Below are positions 18,077-26,469 of a stretch of 64,000 nucleotides of DNA, in pieces. The stretch covers positions 48,243 through 112,242 of the forward strand of contig MGCS01000011.1 in the NCBI GenBank assembly GCA_001790515.1. Reading direction: 5' to 3'. Origin of the DNA: Candidatus Saccharibacteria bacterium RIFCSPHIGHO2_12_FULL_44_22. Lineage in GTDB: Bacteria > Patescibacteriota > Saccharimonadia > Saccharimonadales > Saccharimonadaceae. A program made the translations under genes and the position numbers. The number at the start of each line of letters is the position of its first letter. Positions within the stretch are counted from its first letter, which is position 1. The notes beneath the pieces are model-generated. The model was not told where the DNA came from, ran no database searches, and worked only from the letters and a program-made list of their open reading frames with translations.

Positions 18077-18188
18077 ATTCTAACTTTCTTTTGATTTACA
18101 ACTTGTTATATTGTACCTCATTTCGATCATGTTTATTATGCAAATATGTTGCACTATTGTCATCTTTTATGTCAGATAATGTGAACGA

Positions 18189-18854
18189 TTATTGCTTATC
18201 TTCATAATCAGAATAACAATCAGCGCGCTGTTCACTATAAGCTAGATCTCCACTATCAACGCGCGCCATTATACTTTTTATACCATTTGTTAACAAGATA
18301 AAATCTCCTCTGTTTACTTCCGCAAACTCCTGTTCCACTTCTATCTCTGTTGAAAAATCAGATGGCACATATACATTATCTAGATTCATATCCTTAAGTT
18401 TTACGTGTGATTTACTGCCAAAGTTGTGAGACCGATTAGAAACAACGGCATCAAGTACTGAATTAAACGTATAGGTTTGACTAAAAACCCCGCCGTTAGA
18501 GCCCATATTTTCAACAACTAGGCCATGAATTATTTTCAGTGAATCAATACTACCATCAGTCATTGACGCAAGAACAGAATAGGTATCTTTATAAATCGAT
18601 CCAAATGGTTCACCATCCCAAAGATCAGCGGCACGGTAATGTGACATTGGGCCTACGACGAACCGCTTACCATCCTTACTTCGACGTAATTGATCATGCC
18701 TATGTGCAAATAATACGCATTCACGGCCAAAGTTCTTAATCTGCTTAGCAGTTGGCTGTTTTTCGATTTCTCTGTTTGCAAATAGTCTCTCACTCACACC
18801 TAGCATCCATTTAATGTATGGATTACTATATACTTCTATACGTGAAACCGTCAA
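18189..18854 (-). CDS. Unknown protein translationally coupled to metK
   Basis: A 221-residue soluble protein with no recognised family and no membrane segment. It begins with TTG whose bases overlap the metK stop (TTGA), so its translation probably depends on metK. The start fits: the next Met is 16 codons in. It therefore lies under the metK riboswitch, which hints at a role connected to SAM, or simple hitch-hiking. The sequence contains GPMSHYRAADLWDGEPFG and an acidic C-terminal end. Confidence 0.5.
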   Translation of the reverse strand: MTVSRIEVYSNPYIKWMLGVSERLFANREIEKQPTAKQIKNFGRECVLFAHRHDQLRRSKDGKRFVVGPMSHYRAADLWDGEPFGSIYKDTYSVLASMTDGSIDSLKIIHGLVVENMGSNGGVFSQTYTFNSVLDAVVSNRSHNFGSKSHVKLKDMNLDNVYVPSDFSTEIEVEQEFAEVNRGDFILLTNGIKSIMARVDSGDLAYSEQRADCYSDYEDKQ

Positions 18855-19828
18855 GCCTCCCAGTCAAACCCGTGACCGAAATGACCATACCGTGCCGTCT
18901 GTTCATAGATCGACCGCTTCAAATCAAGTCGTTGAATGATTCCATTTGGCGTCAAATCAAATCCTGTTATCTGCTCTGCAACGCCGTCAATTATAACCGT
19001 TTGTTCAAGCGGTTGCGCAATACCAATAGCATAGGCAATTCGCACAAACACTTCGTCAGCCTGCCTGGCGTGCAAATAATGCACAGCTACCTGTCTTGCA
19101 GCGTAGGCAGCACTGCGATCGACCTTGCTTGGGTCTTTGCCGCTAAATGCACCGCCGCCAACAGGAATACGTGGTCCGTAGTTATCGACCGCCAGCTTGC
19201 GCCCTGTCAGTCCAGCATCAGCGTCGAACCCTCCAACTTGCCAGTCCCCCGCTGGATTTGCATAGATAACAATATCGTCAGCTGTCTGGTAGCTGTCTAG
19301 CCATTCGTCGATTGCAGCATGCAACTCATCGTGAGGTGCATGCTGAAAACTTGCGACAACACCAACAATCGTATTACGGCTATTCAGCGTGATCTGTGTT
19401 TTGCCATCATACGGCCACTTCGAATATAGTAACTGATTTAGTTCTCTCGACAAGACCACTTCGAGCGGTAATAGCTGTGGCGTTTCGCTGGTTGCGTAGC
19501 CAACAACGATTCCTTGATCACCCGCGCCTCCCGTATCAACACCAGCGGCAATTTCAGGGCTTTGTTTTGCAATATGCTCAATTAATTCAACATCACCCGC
19601 TAGTCGCTGGACGATTGCTGGCACGTCAACGTATTGTGCGGCCGAAGTCACTTCACCCGTAACGAACACCTTGCCGTGTCCACCGGCGACATCCACCGCT
19701 ACACGTGCGTTTGGATCTTCTGTCAAATGAGCATCCAAAATCGCATCACTGATTTGATCGGCAATTTTATCCGGATGTTTCGGACTGACACTCTCGGCCG
19801 TTCGATAGTTTGTTTGTTGTATAGACAT
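18851..19828 (-). CDS. metK: S-adenosylmethionine synthetase MetK (compact form)
   Basis: Makes SAM from methionine and ATP. Conserved segments include ESVSPKHPDKIADQISDA, the GAGDQGIVVGYA loop, and the nucleotide loop GGGAFSGKDPSKVDRSA. At 325 residues it is about 60-70 shorter than typical bacterial MetK; central segments are reduced while catalytic motifs remain. The AAAGGA SD lies within the 3' arm of a terminator hairpin directly preceding the ATG, downstream of a SAM-I riboswitch. The stop overlaps the next gene. Confidence 0.93.
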   Translation of the reverse strand: MSIQQTNYRTAESVSPKHPDKIADQISDAILDAHLTEDPNARVAVDVAGGHGKVFVTGEVTSAAQYVDVPAIVQRLAGDVELIEHIAKQSPEIAAGVDTGGAGDQGIVVGYATSETPQLLPLEVVLSRELNQLLYSKWPYDGKTQITLNSRNTIVGVVASFQHAPHDELHAAIDEWLDSYQTADDIVIYANPAGDWQVGGFDADAGLTGRKLAVDNYGPRIPVGGGAFSGKDPSKVDRSAAYAARQVAVHYLHARQADEVFVRIAYAIGIAQPLEQTVIIDGVAEQITGFDLTPNGIIQRLDLKRSIYEQTARYGHFGHGFDWEA

Positions 19829-19832
19829 AAAA

Positions 19833-19873
19833 AATCCTTTCTATCTACCCCGAATGGCAAAACAGAAAGGATT
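19833..19873 (-). terminator. Riboswitch expression platform: terminator and SD sequestor
   Basis: A 10-bp stem (AATCCTTTCT with AGAAAGGATT) is followed by six T and then the metK ATG. The 3' arm contains the metK Shine-Dalgarno (AAAGGA). The hairpin could therefore block both elongation and ribosome binding when SAM is bound. Confidence 0.75.
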
Positions 19874-19882
19874 CCAAGGATG

Positions 19883-19987
19883 AAATATCTTCCTGAATTA
19901 CTTCAGGCTGGACGTAGCACCGTGATGTCTCCATTCGGTTGCTGGCGAGTCATAGGACCAGAATCCCTCGTCGCTCTCTTGATATTT
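19883..19987 (-). promoter_or_regulatory. SAM-I (S-box) riboswitch aptamer
   Basis: The leader transcript shows the S-box layout. P1 pairs AAATATC (19981-19987 side) with GATATTT (19883-19889 side). The core has ATCAAGAGAG, a GAGGGATTCTGGTCC-like P2 region, CCAGCAACC, a P3 stem closed by CCG/CGG, the GGTGCTACGTCC joining segment, and a P4 hairpin CCTGAA-GTAA-TTCAGG. SAM binding should stabilise P1 and turn metK off. Confidence 0.85.
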
Positions 19988-20029
19988 AGATTGTTAACAT
20001 AACTATCATAACATATTCGTAGTGTCATA

Positions 20030-20785
20030 TTAAAAAACTAATGGCGTCATAGTTCTACGAACAAATGCAGGTGCATCCTGTTTGCTTTGTGACTTATCAT
20101 AGACATAACCGAACCTATCAAACAAGACAAGCTGATCAGGGTTCGTTATACGATGATCAATGATCCACCTTGCCATAACACCACGCATCATCTTGCTGTA
20201 TATCGGAACAGAACCGACAGTCCCATTCGGTTTGTGATCCATGAATACCGGCGTGACAATTCGTGAAGTACTATACTTACGAATTGGCCGAGCATATTCT
20301 TCCGATGACAGGGTACAGATAACGCCATTAGCCTGATCGTCTGCGTATTTTGCCAATACGTCACCCCAAAATTCATAAAGATTTTTTGACCCATTTACCG
20401 ATAACGGTGCTTTCATCTCCAGCCGATACAGTGATATTTCGTCTAACGGCCGCAGTAATCCATACAGGCCACTGAGAATCATTAGGTTATCTTGCATCCA
20501 TGCAACATCTTCGGTTTTCAACGTGTTTGAATAAAATCCTTTATATACGTCGCCGCGATACATGAACGCACTTGGTTTCGTAGCACTTCCCCAGTTTTTA
20601 TACATCGTAGCAGTATTCGCCACAATCGCGTCACTTGCACGTATGACTGGATGCAAGTTTTTTGTTTGACGAATAACCGTAACAATCGATTGAGCTTGCG
20701 ACAAAAAGTGTGGCAATGTCGTCGTAACACCCAGCCTTATTGGTGTTGTGTCCATCGTTTTGGAAGGCGCAAGAAGAGTTAACAT
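20030..20785 (-). CDS. yaaA: YaaA family peroxide-stress protein
   Basis: A 251-residue protein of the YaaA (DUF328) family, starting MLTLLAPSKTMD and carrying the internal segments FMYRGDVYKGF and LSGLYGLLRPLDEI. In E. coli YaaA limits intracellular iron and oxidative DNA damage and has a DNA-binding fold. The family is usually 240-260 residues, so it is complete. A TATACT box lies 7 bp before the ATG (leaderless pattern). Confidence 0.88.
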   Translation of the reverse strand: MLTLLAPSKTMDTTPIRLGVTTTLPHFLSQAQSIVTVIRQTKNLHPVIRASDAIVANTATMYKNWGSATKPSAFMYRGDVYKGFYSNTLKTEDVAWMQDNLMILSGLYGLLRPLDEISLYRLEMKAPLSVNGSKNLYEFWGDVLAKYADDQANGVICTLSSEEYARPIRKYSTSRIVTPVFMDHKPNGTVGSVPIYSKMMRGVMARWIIDHRITNPDQLVLFDRFGYVYDKSQSKQDAPAFVRRTMTPLVF

Positions 20786-20817
20786 AGTACTTAGTATACA
20801 GCGAACGAAAGAATCAA

Positions 20818-22449
20818 CTACTGTATTGGCGGTTGAGGATCGCCTGGCCCAGGATAGGTAGTTGTCTGTTGATGGCGCTCTGCTTCACGCAGCAGAATAA
20901 TTCGACGATGACGACGAACAAGTAGTAACGTGATAATCGCGACGACAGCTATAATCACAATACCTAATAGCACTGCGACGATAACAGCACCGTTTGACCC
21001 ACCGTTTAATGTTGCCATGACGATATCTTGTGGATAGACGATCTGGTTTGTGCCATCAATACGAGCCGACGCATACGCCCAATCATCGATGAATCGCTGA
21101 TCACCCCAAGATCCGACAGTAAATGACCATCCATGGACACCACCACTGCTATCTGGACAGTTTCGTCCATCAACTTTTGACGTCATAAGGGTTTGGTCAT
21201 CAGCTTTTGTCAGTTCCGTGTCGTTCCAGCACATACGCGTTGTCGGTGCGTTATCACCACTCAAGCGAGTAAGCTCGATACCCCCAGTACGACCCTCAAC
21301 ATCAGCATTTACCAAGTGAATTTCGGCAATTTTTTCGATTTCGATCTTGATGCCTATTTTGCGCGATGCCGGGATCGTGCGACCATCGCCATCAATACCG
21401 TTAAACGTCACTTTCTGCTTTATACCGGACTTTAATTCTTTAATCGTCTTCTGGATAGTAATGTCTTCTTTGGCATTAAAATTATCGTCACCATTTGTAT
21501 CGATTTTTATTTGATATTGTCCGACAAAATTATCGAGTACGAATTCTATATCACCAGACTGTGTGTCTCCGTTGTCATCAGACGTGAACATCAGATCTTT
21601 TACCACCGGTCGACTGATCTTTGGGCTTATCCATTCGGTAGAATCATCCCAGGTTTTTGCCGTGGTTGGTAATTCACCCGATGGCTGATCAAAGAACAGT
21701 TTATAACTTCCCTGGCAGGTACCAAATGCAGGAGAATTCTTCGTATCAGTCACTTCGATACTTCGATATATTGATACGCATTCATTATTCTTGCGATTAC
21801 CAAATGCATCCGCTGAGAGTGTTGCAATCTGACCATTAAAACCTTTGTAGACTGCTTTGTATAGATAACCAGCCTCACTCATGTAGTAGTACGTCAGATC
21901 TTCAGCATCGGCGGCATTATTTTGTTGACGAACAGCATATAGCTCTGACCATAGTCGTCCAGTCTTTTCACTTGTACCATCGCGAATAGAAATATCCCAA
22001 TTAAAAAGATTACCGCCCCAACGAACCGTTGGTGAGACTTCTTTGTATATCGGTGCATCCGAAGGCAGTGTGAATGAAATTCTATAAACACCAGTTTGTG
22101 GCGCAGTAACATTCGTGAATGCACATCCCTGACCAACTGCAACTTCTTTTGCGATTTCACATTTTTGTTGCGTCAACCCAGGACCATCAAGCGCCACGGT
22201 AACGATTTGCTTCGGAAAACCGACTGGTTCTGTTCGATCAGTTTTTGAAAATGACGCAGACATAATCTCACCTGCTTTTATATAAGCATAGAAAATGTTA
22301 TCACCACTGATCGCCTGTTTAGGGGTCGACCCGACAGCAGACGCGCTACTCGTCGTTATACTGGCTAACAATACGATGCTTGCAAAGAATAAGAATACTG
22401 CTAATAGTAGTATGTAGTATCTCTTTATTTCAGTAAAAAACGCGCCCAT
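20818..22449 (-). CDS. Large cell-surface protein with C-terminal membrane anchor
   Basis: A 543-residue protein with an N-terminal signal segment (about 12-38, ending near SSASAVG), an extracellular region of about 450 residues rich in beta-prone, Thr/Asp-containing sequence including a calcium-motif-like stretch (KIDTNGDDNFNAKEDI), a C-terminal membrane helix (about 492-515) and a basic, Pro-rich cytoplasmic tail. It is probably exposed on the surface and could mediate host or environment contact. No family recognised. Confidence 0.6.
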   Translation of the reverse strand: MGAFFTEIKRYYILLLAVFLFFASIVLLASITTSSASAVGSTPKQAISGDNIFYAYIKAGEIMSASFSKTDRTEPVGFPKQIVTVALDGPGLTQQKCEIAKEVAVGQGCAFTNVTAPQTGVYRISFTLPSDAPIYKEVSPTVRWGGNLFNWDISIRDGTSEKTGRLWSELYAVRQQNNAADAEDLTYYYMSEAGYLYKAVYKGFNGQIATLSADAFGNRKNNECVSIYRSIEVTDTKNSPAFGTCQGSYKLFFDQPSGELPTTAKTWDDSTEWISPKISRPVVKDLMFTSDDNGDTQSGDIEFVLDNFVGQYQIKIDTNGDDNFNAKEDITIQKTIKELKSGIKQKVTFNGIDGDGRTIPASRKIGIKIEIEKIAEIHLVNADVEGRTGGIELTRLSGDNAPTTRMCWNDTELTKADDQTLMTSKVDGRNCPDSSGGVHGWSFTVGSWGDQRFIDDWAYASARIDGTNQIVYPQDIVMATLNGGSNGAVIVAVLLGIVIIAVVAIITLLLVRRHRRIILLREAERHQQTTTYPGPGDPQPPIQ

Positions 22450-22493
22450 TACTCTCTATAGCATAACCGTGTTGCGTCTATACGTAAAGGTGC

Positions 22494-23396
22494 CTATCGA
22501 AATTTTACTGGCGATTCGTTCGGGTAATGTAGCTCATCAAACACATCAAGCGACTGAATCGTCATCTTGTAGAGTGAATGCTTGTGTGCACCAGCGCTAA
22601 ACTGCTTTAAATAGTTTTTTGCTTGGCCTTTATACTTTGCTGAATATTCCGATGTCACGTATTCGATCTGTGTGATGTCTGTGACGACTTCGGCCACACC
22701 GGTGCATTGCAGTCCAATGACTGGCATATCGTTTTTCACTGCGATTGCTGCCGCAACACGAGGATTAGAAATAATATTAATACTATGAACACGCTCAGGT
22801 TCGCTAAACCAATAAACTGCTGCGTCGTCTTTACTTGGCACATAATACACAGTGCAAACACGAGGAGCGCCATCATGGAGTGTTGCTAGTTGCATCGTTT
22901 GTCCAGCGCGTAAATGCGCATGCACATGCTGTTCAAGCGTCATAGGCACTGCTGCCATAAGTTTTTCGGGTAACGTCGCTTTGCGTTGACGAGCATTATT
23001 GGCCCATTCGTCTGCCATTTCATTACCCTCATCACCTTCATGTCCACGCACCCATGTCAAAGTCGCATCAGACTTTACGTAAAGCGGATAGACATCTTGA
23101 ACAATATCGAGGTTCTTGATCTCACCACCCTTTTTCTTCCAGCCGTTCGCAGCCCAGCTTGGCGCCCATTTCGTGATGACATTTATCCAAAACTCACTGT
23201 CAGTGTATATCTGACACTCAGCACCATCAGCATCAGTCAATGCTGTTTTGATTGCAAGCCCCTCCATGCGAATATTCGTCGTTATTTCGCCACTAGGTTC
23301 GCCGCCAATCATATATGGTTGGCCGTTTTTTATCACTGCGAATCCGCCGGGTCCTGGATTTGGGCTTGCACTGCCGTCTGTATAGTAAGTAATCAT
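22494..23396 (-). CDS. Ribonuclease HI fused to a pyridoxamine-phosphate-oxidase-like domain
   Basis: Residues 1-135 are a complete RNase HI: D7 (YTDGSASPNPGPGG), E45 (RMEGLAI), D66 (IYTDSEFW) and D129 (EGNEMADEWA) supply the four catalytic acids, so RNA in RNA:DNA hybrids should be cleaved. Residues about 150-300 resemble the FMN-binding split-barrel (PNPOx-like) fold (RAGQTMQLATLHDGAPRVCT, then VYWFSEPERVHSINI). The link is uninterrupted with no internal SD, so this is a genuine fusion. The redox domain's ligand is unknown. A TATACT box lies 7 bp upstream. Confidence 0.82.
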   Translation of the reverse strand: MITYYTDGSASPNPGPGGFAVIKNGQPYMIGGEPSGEITTNIRMEGLAIKTALTDADGAECQIYTDSEFWINVITKWAPSWAANGWKKKGGEIKNLDIVQDVYPLYVKSDATLTWVRGHEGDEGNEMADEWANNARQRKATLPEKLMAAVPMTLEQHVHAHLRAGQTMQLATLHDGAPRVCTVYYVPSKDDAAVYWFSEPERVHSINIISNPRVAAAIAVKNDMPVIGLQCTGVAEVVTDITQIEYVTSEYSAKYKGQAKNYLKQFSAGAHKHSLYKMTIQSLDVFDELHYPNESPVKFR

Positions 23397-23426
23397 TTAT
23401 TCTAGTATAGCAAAATAGCCTCTATA

Positions 23427-23729
23427 CTACTCGGTGACTTGGATGCCGTTCCAAAACGCCACATAATTCACAAAGTCCTTGCCGACGCGCTCAATCGAAC
23501 CATCTTGCGGCTGAGGATAATACCAAGCACCAAATTCGTTACGATTTCCATTAACGACGACATCGTAATAATACGCCTCCCCTTTCCAAAAACACGTCGT
23601 ACGATGATCGCTCGATTTATAGAATTCTTTTTTGATTGATTCTGGTGGAAAATACCAGTTTCCCTCGATGCGGATCAATTCATCTTTTATTGCTTCTGCG
23701 ATAATTTCATTATTCCAAATTGCTTTCAT
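23427..23729 (-). CDS. DUF427 domain protein
   Basis: A 100-residue protein matching DUF427: Trp-rich core, WYFPPESIKKEFYKSSDHRT, and a C-terminal GKDFVNYVAFWNGIQV. The family is common but has no proven role. The protein is the standard length for a single domain. A CATACT box lies 6 bp before the ATG. Confidence 0.8.
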   Translation of the reverse strand: MKAIWNNEIIAEAIKDELIRIEGNWYFPPESIKKEFYKSSDHRTTCFWKGEAYYYDVVVNGNRNEFGAWYYPQPQDGSIERVGKDFVNYVAFWNGIQVTE

Positions 23730-23765
23730 AATACTAGTATGCTCGCATTTTACTGCGTGTGCAAA

Positions 23766-24341
23766 TCAGCTACTGACAGATCCGTTGAGATCACTGTCGA
23801 CGACATGACGCATCAGCACGTCATATCCATCAGTTATTTGATCTACAGCCGTCACTCCAACTATATTTAACGTAGCCCATAATTCAGCTTCCACCTCGGT
23901 ATAATCAGCATCTTCAGTCGTTAGTTTTTCAGCTTCGATAAAATGACCCAATGTATCGACAACATCAATACACAACTCAATGTCACCAATTTTTGATTTG
24001 CGGCGAGTCTTCGTAACATCCGAATATGGCTCATATCCAATATGCGTAAAAATACGCAGTAATTCATCAGGGTCAGCAATATCAGTCTCGTGCTCAATAC
24101 TATCTAATTGATTAGTGACTGACTTTTTCAAAGTAAATATATAGCGAACGTTACCATCTTTCTTTTCGGTGCGCAAACGTAGCCAAGGCTGATGATTATC
24201 GTCATCGCCGGCAATGCCAGGTAGTCCAAACACCCGATCATGCTGCGTCACTGGATCACTGACGCTGTATCCTGCCTTTATCAAAAGTTCACAAACAGTA
24301 TCACAATTTTCTATACGAGCTTTTACTTCAATCTCTCTCAT
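23766..24341 (-). CDS. CYTH domain phosphohydrolase/cyclase-like protein
   Basis: A 191-residue CYTH (triphosphate tunnel metalloenzyme) protein. The signature E3-x-E5-x-K7 is at the very N-terminus, and alternating charged residues of the tunnel follow (WLRLRTEKKD, FTLKKSV, CIDVVDTLGHFIEAEK). Members act on triphosphates such as thiamine triphosphate or ATP, or make cAMP. A second CYTH gene is 1 kb upstream. A TATACT box lies 7 bp before the ATG. Confidence 0.82.
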   Translation of the reverse strand: MREIEVKARIENCDTVCELLIKAGYSVSDPVTQHDRVFGLPGIAGDDDNHQPWLRLRTEKKDGNVRYIFTLKKSVTNQLDSIEHETDIADPDELLRIFTHIGYEPYSDVTKTRRKSKIGDIELCIDVVDTLGHFIEAEKLTTEDADYTEVEAELWATLNIVGVTAVDQITDGYDVLMRHVVDSDLNGSVSS

Positions 24342-24434
24342 AGTGTTCAGTATAGCGTAAGTTGCATACTATTTTTATGCAAATATACATCGTTCGACAA
24401 ACGCACCTTCAGATGCTTTCCCTATGCGTACATT

Positions 24435-24450
24435 TGTAATAATTATTACA
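24435..24450. promoter_or_regulatory. 16-bp perfect palindrome, operator-like
   Basis: TGTAATAATTATTACA lies 60 bp upstream of glsB, near a possible promoter (TATTAT -10). Its shape resembles sites for metal- or peroxide-sensing Fur-family regulators, but no such gene is in the window. Confidence 0.35.
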
Positions 24451-24509
24451 TCGACACCGTAGAACTCTATGATATTATGTAGCAACTACAGTAAACAAAG
24501 GAACTTATT

Positions 24510-24767
24510 ATGAATATACTTGCATGGATTATTTTAGGCGGCATTGCTGGGTGGATCGCATCAAAAATAGCAAAGACTGATAAACAGCAAGGTATATTTT
24601 TGAACATTGTCGTTGGTATTATCGGCGCTGGCCTTGGCGGATTTATCATGAGCGCTATCGGAGGTGAAGGCGTCAACGGGTTCAATCTCTACAGCTTATT
24701 CGTGGCAGTACTTGGTGCAGTTGTCGCGTTATTTATCGTCAAAGCAATTACTGGCAAAAAAGCATAA
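24510..24767 (+). CDS. GlsB/YeaQ/YmgE-type stress membrane protein
   Basis: An 85-residue, Gly-rich protein with three hydrophobic helices (ILAWIILGGIAGWIASKI, then GIFLNIVVGIIGAGLGGFIM, then LFVAVLGAVVALFIV), the pattern of the transglycosylase-associated/GlsB family. These are stress-induced inner-membrane proteins of unclear mechanism. It has an AAAGGAA SD. A palindromic operator-like site lies upstream. Confidence 0.85.
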   Translation: MNILAWIILGGIAGWIASKIAKTDKQQGIFLNIVVGIIGAGLGGFIMSAIGGEGVNGFNLYSLFVAVLGAVVALFIVKAITGKKA

Positions 24768-24786
24768 CACGGCTTCCTTAACCTAA

Positions 24787-25029
24787 TTATTTTGATTTTG
24801 ATGCAGAAATAAATCCAACAATAGTCATTGATATAAAGGCAACGACAACAAGGAGCGCACATGCAATCGATACAAGCGTTTGATCAAAAATATCAGACTG
24901 ACTACCAACCGTAAGCAGGACGGTGACCAACCCAAGTGATAATAGCGCGATCACCATATGCGCAAATGCAAGTTCTCTTCGTAGTATTTTTTCATTCTTA
25001 CGCGAAAAACGTTTTAATATATTCTTCAT
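24787..25029 (-). CDS. Small two-helix membrane protein
   Basis: An 80-residue protein with a basic N-terminus (MKNILKRFSRKNEK) and two hydrophobic helices (about 20-43 and 52-75). No family recognised. It is 14 bp downstream of a CYTH gene with a GAGAGG SD, so they are probably co-transcribed; it converges on glsB. Confidence 0.5.
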   Translation of the reverse strand: MKNILKRFSRKNEKILRRELAFAHMVIALLSLGLVTVLLTVGSQSDIFDQTLVSIACALLVVVAFISMTIVGFISASKSK

Positions 25030-25043
25030 ATTGCCTCTCTATC

Positions 25044-25640
25044 CTATTCTTTAAATTGCTTCGGCACGGGATCTTCAAAGCGTATCACAGGGGTCTTTCG
25101 GTTAATGATCTCTGCGGCCTGATCGCCCATTGAAGGATATTTCAATACGTAGACGGATGCAACTCCCCCGAATATCGCGTCACTCCACTTAAACCCAAGC
25201 ACTCCAGCGACAGATTTTACATGTTCTTCACTTGGGCCTTCAATTTCAATATACGGGTCGACCCATGGCCACTGATCTAACACGATTTCAACGTCATCTA
25301 GCATCCACGTCTCTCGTTTTGTTTCCTGGTACGTGTCTTTTGACAATCCAGCTTGCTCTAAAATAGCAACGGCGATTTCAAAATCACCTACCGTCGTTTC
25401 GATTTCTCGAACACCATGAATAGAACCAGCGTCATCAAATTGCTTATACGTAATCGTTACTTTATCTCCTTCATCACGAACACGAGTATACGCATTTTTA
25501 CTCACCATCAAGTCATTATGAAATACAGATCGTCGCATGAGACGCATTGGGTGTATACATGTCGCTCCAGCTAGCTTTAACTTCATACGAACATCGTCAT
25601 GATCAACATTGACAAATTTTGCTTCAATTTCGGAATTCAT
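25044..25640 (-). CDS. CYTH domain protein (class IV adenylate cyclase-like)
   Basis: A 198-residue CYTH protein when started at ATG 25640 (MNSEIEAKF, which places ExExK at the N-end as in the family); an upstream ATG at 25679 would add 13 residues. Tunnel residues appear in RVRDEGDKVTITYKQF and ETWMLDDVEIVLDQWPWV. Similar proteins are class IV adenylate cyclases or tripolyphosphatases. A TATACT box lies close before the ATG. The gene follows the broken HAD gene. Confidence 0.78.
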   Translation of the reverse strand: MNSEIEAKFVNVDHDDVRMKLKLAGATCIHPMRLMRRSVFHNDLMVSKNAYTRVRDEGDKVTITYKQFDDAGSIHGVREIETTVGDFEIAVAILEQAGLSKDTYQETKRETWMLDDVEIVLDQWPWVDPYIEIEGPSEEHVKSVAGVLGFKWSDAIFGGVASVYVLKYPSMGDQAAEIINRKTPVIRFEDPVPKQFKE

Positions 25641-25684
25641 ATCATTAGTATAATCGATTTGTCGTAATACTATACCCATTGTGA

Positions 25685-26218
25685 CTAAGTCAGTAGTTGG
25701 ATGGCATGATCATAATTTGATGCAACATACCGTGCAGCTGTTTGATCCAATTCATCGACAGTATGTGACGTGGCGATTGCCAGTACAGCACAGCCTGCTG
25801 CAGTTGCCGACACAATACCACTTTTGGAATCTTCGATCACCACGGACTGCTCGGGTTTTGTCTGCGACATCTGGAGTGAACGAAGGTATGGTTCTGGATG
25901 AGGTTTTCCTTGCTGGACATCGTCACCCGTAACAATAGTATCAAAATAGTCGCTCAGCCCCATTCGCCCAATTATACGCTGCTGCACGCGACGATTGCTT
26001 GACGTAACGAGCGCCACTGTTTCAAATTTTTCCTTGGCCCAATCAATGAACATGAAGATGCCATCTACAGGGCGCAGCTGACTGTCGATAAGATCAACGA
26101 CAACATCAGTCTTATAGTCTATCAGTTCATTAATTTTACTCCTGCTATCCGCACCGTTACCATATATATTAACTATGTGTGTAAATATAGCATCCGCCGT
26201 TTGACCCTTAAAACCCAT
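25685..26218 (-). CDS. HAD hydrolase, 3' part of a gene broken by a stop codon
   Basis: This 177-residue ORF resembles the back two-thirds of a beta-phosphoglucomutase-like HAD enzyme: LVTSSNR (motif II), GKPHPEPY (motif III Lys) and VIEDSKSGIVSA (motif IV). Motif I, which holds the catalytic Asp, is missing here. It is found in frame just upstream (see next entry), cut off by a single TAG at 26264-26266. Translation from ATG 26218 would give an inactive protein, so the gene is probably a recent pseudogene. Confidence 0.75.
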   Translation of the reverse strand: MGFKGQTADAIFTHIVNIYGNGADSRSKINELIDYKTDVVVDLIDSQLRPVDGIFMFIDWAKEKFETVALVTSSNRRVQQRIIGRMGLSDYFDTIVTGDDVQQGKPHPEPYLRSLQMSQTKPEQSVVIEDSKSGIVSATAAGCAVLAIATSHTVDELDQTAARYVASNYDHAIQLLT

Positions 26219-26263
26219 CCATTTTTCAGTATCAATGGCTATCCCATGATCACGACATGTTTG

Positions 26264-26362
26264 CTATTCTGCTTGGACATGAAGTGCTTCGGTATCCGCT
26301 ATAACTCCATCCATATCAAAATGAATTGCTTTGTATCGATTATCCATACTATTTTCTTTCAT
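26264..26362 (-). pseudogene. N-terminal fragment of the broken HAD hydrolase
   Basis: From ATG 26362 the frame reads KAIHFDMDGVIADTEALH, a perfect HAD motif I (DMD), then stops at TAG 26264-26266 and continues in the same frame through DHGIAIDTEKW into the ORF above. Only one substitution separates it from an intact 224-codon gene. A TATTAT box lies 7 bp before this ATG. Confidence 0.75.
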
Positions 26363-26469
26363 AATAAGCATAATAGCTACTATGTGTGCAGGTATCTATA
26401 TATAATTGTCGAAATAAATTGACACTATATTTTCTATGTAAAGTTTTCAATCTGTGGTATTAATTAATA

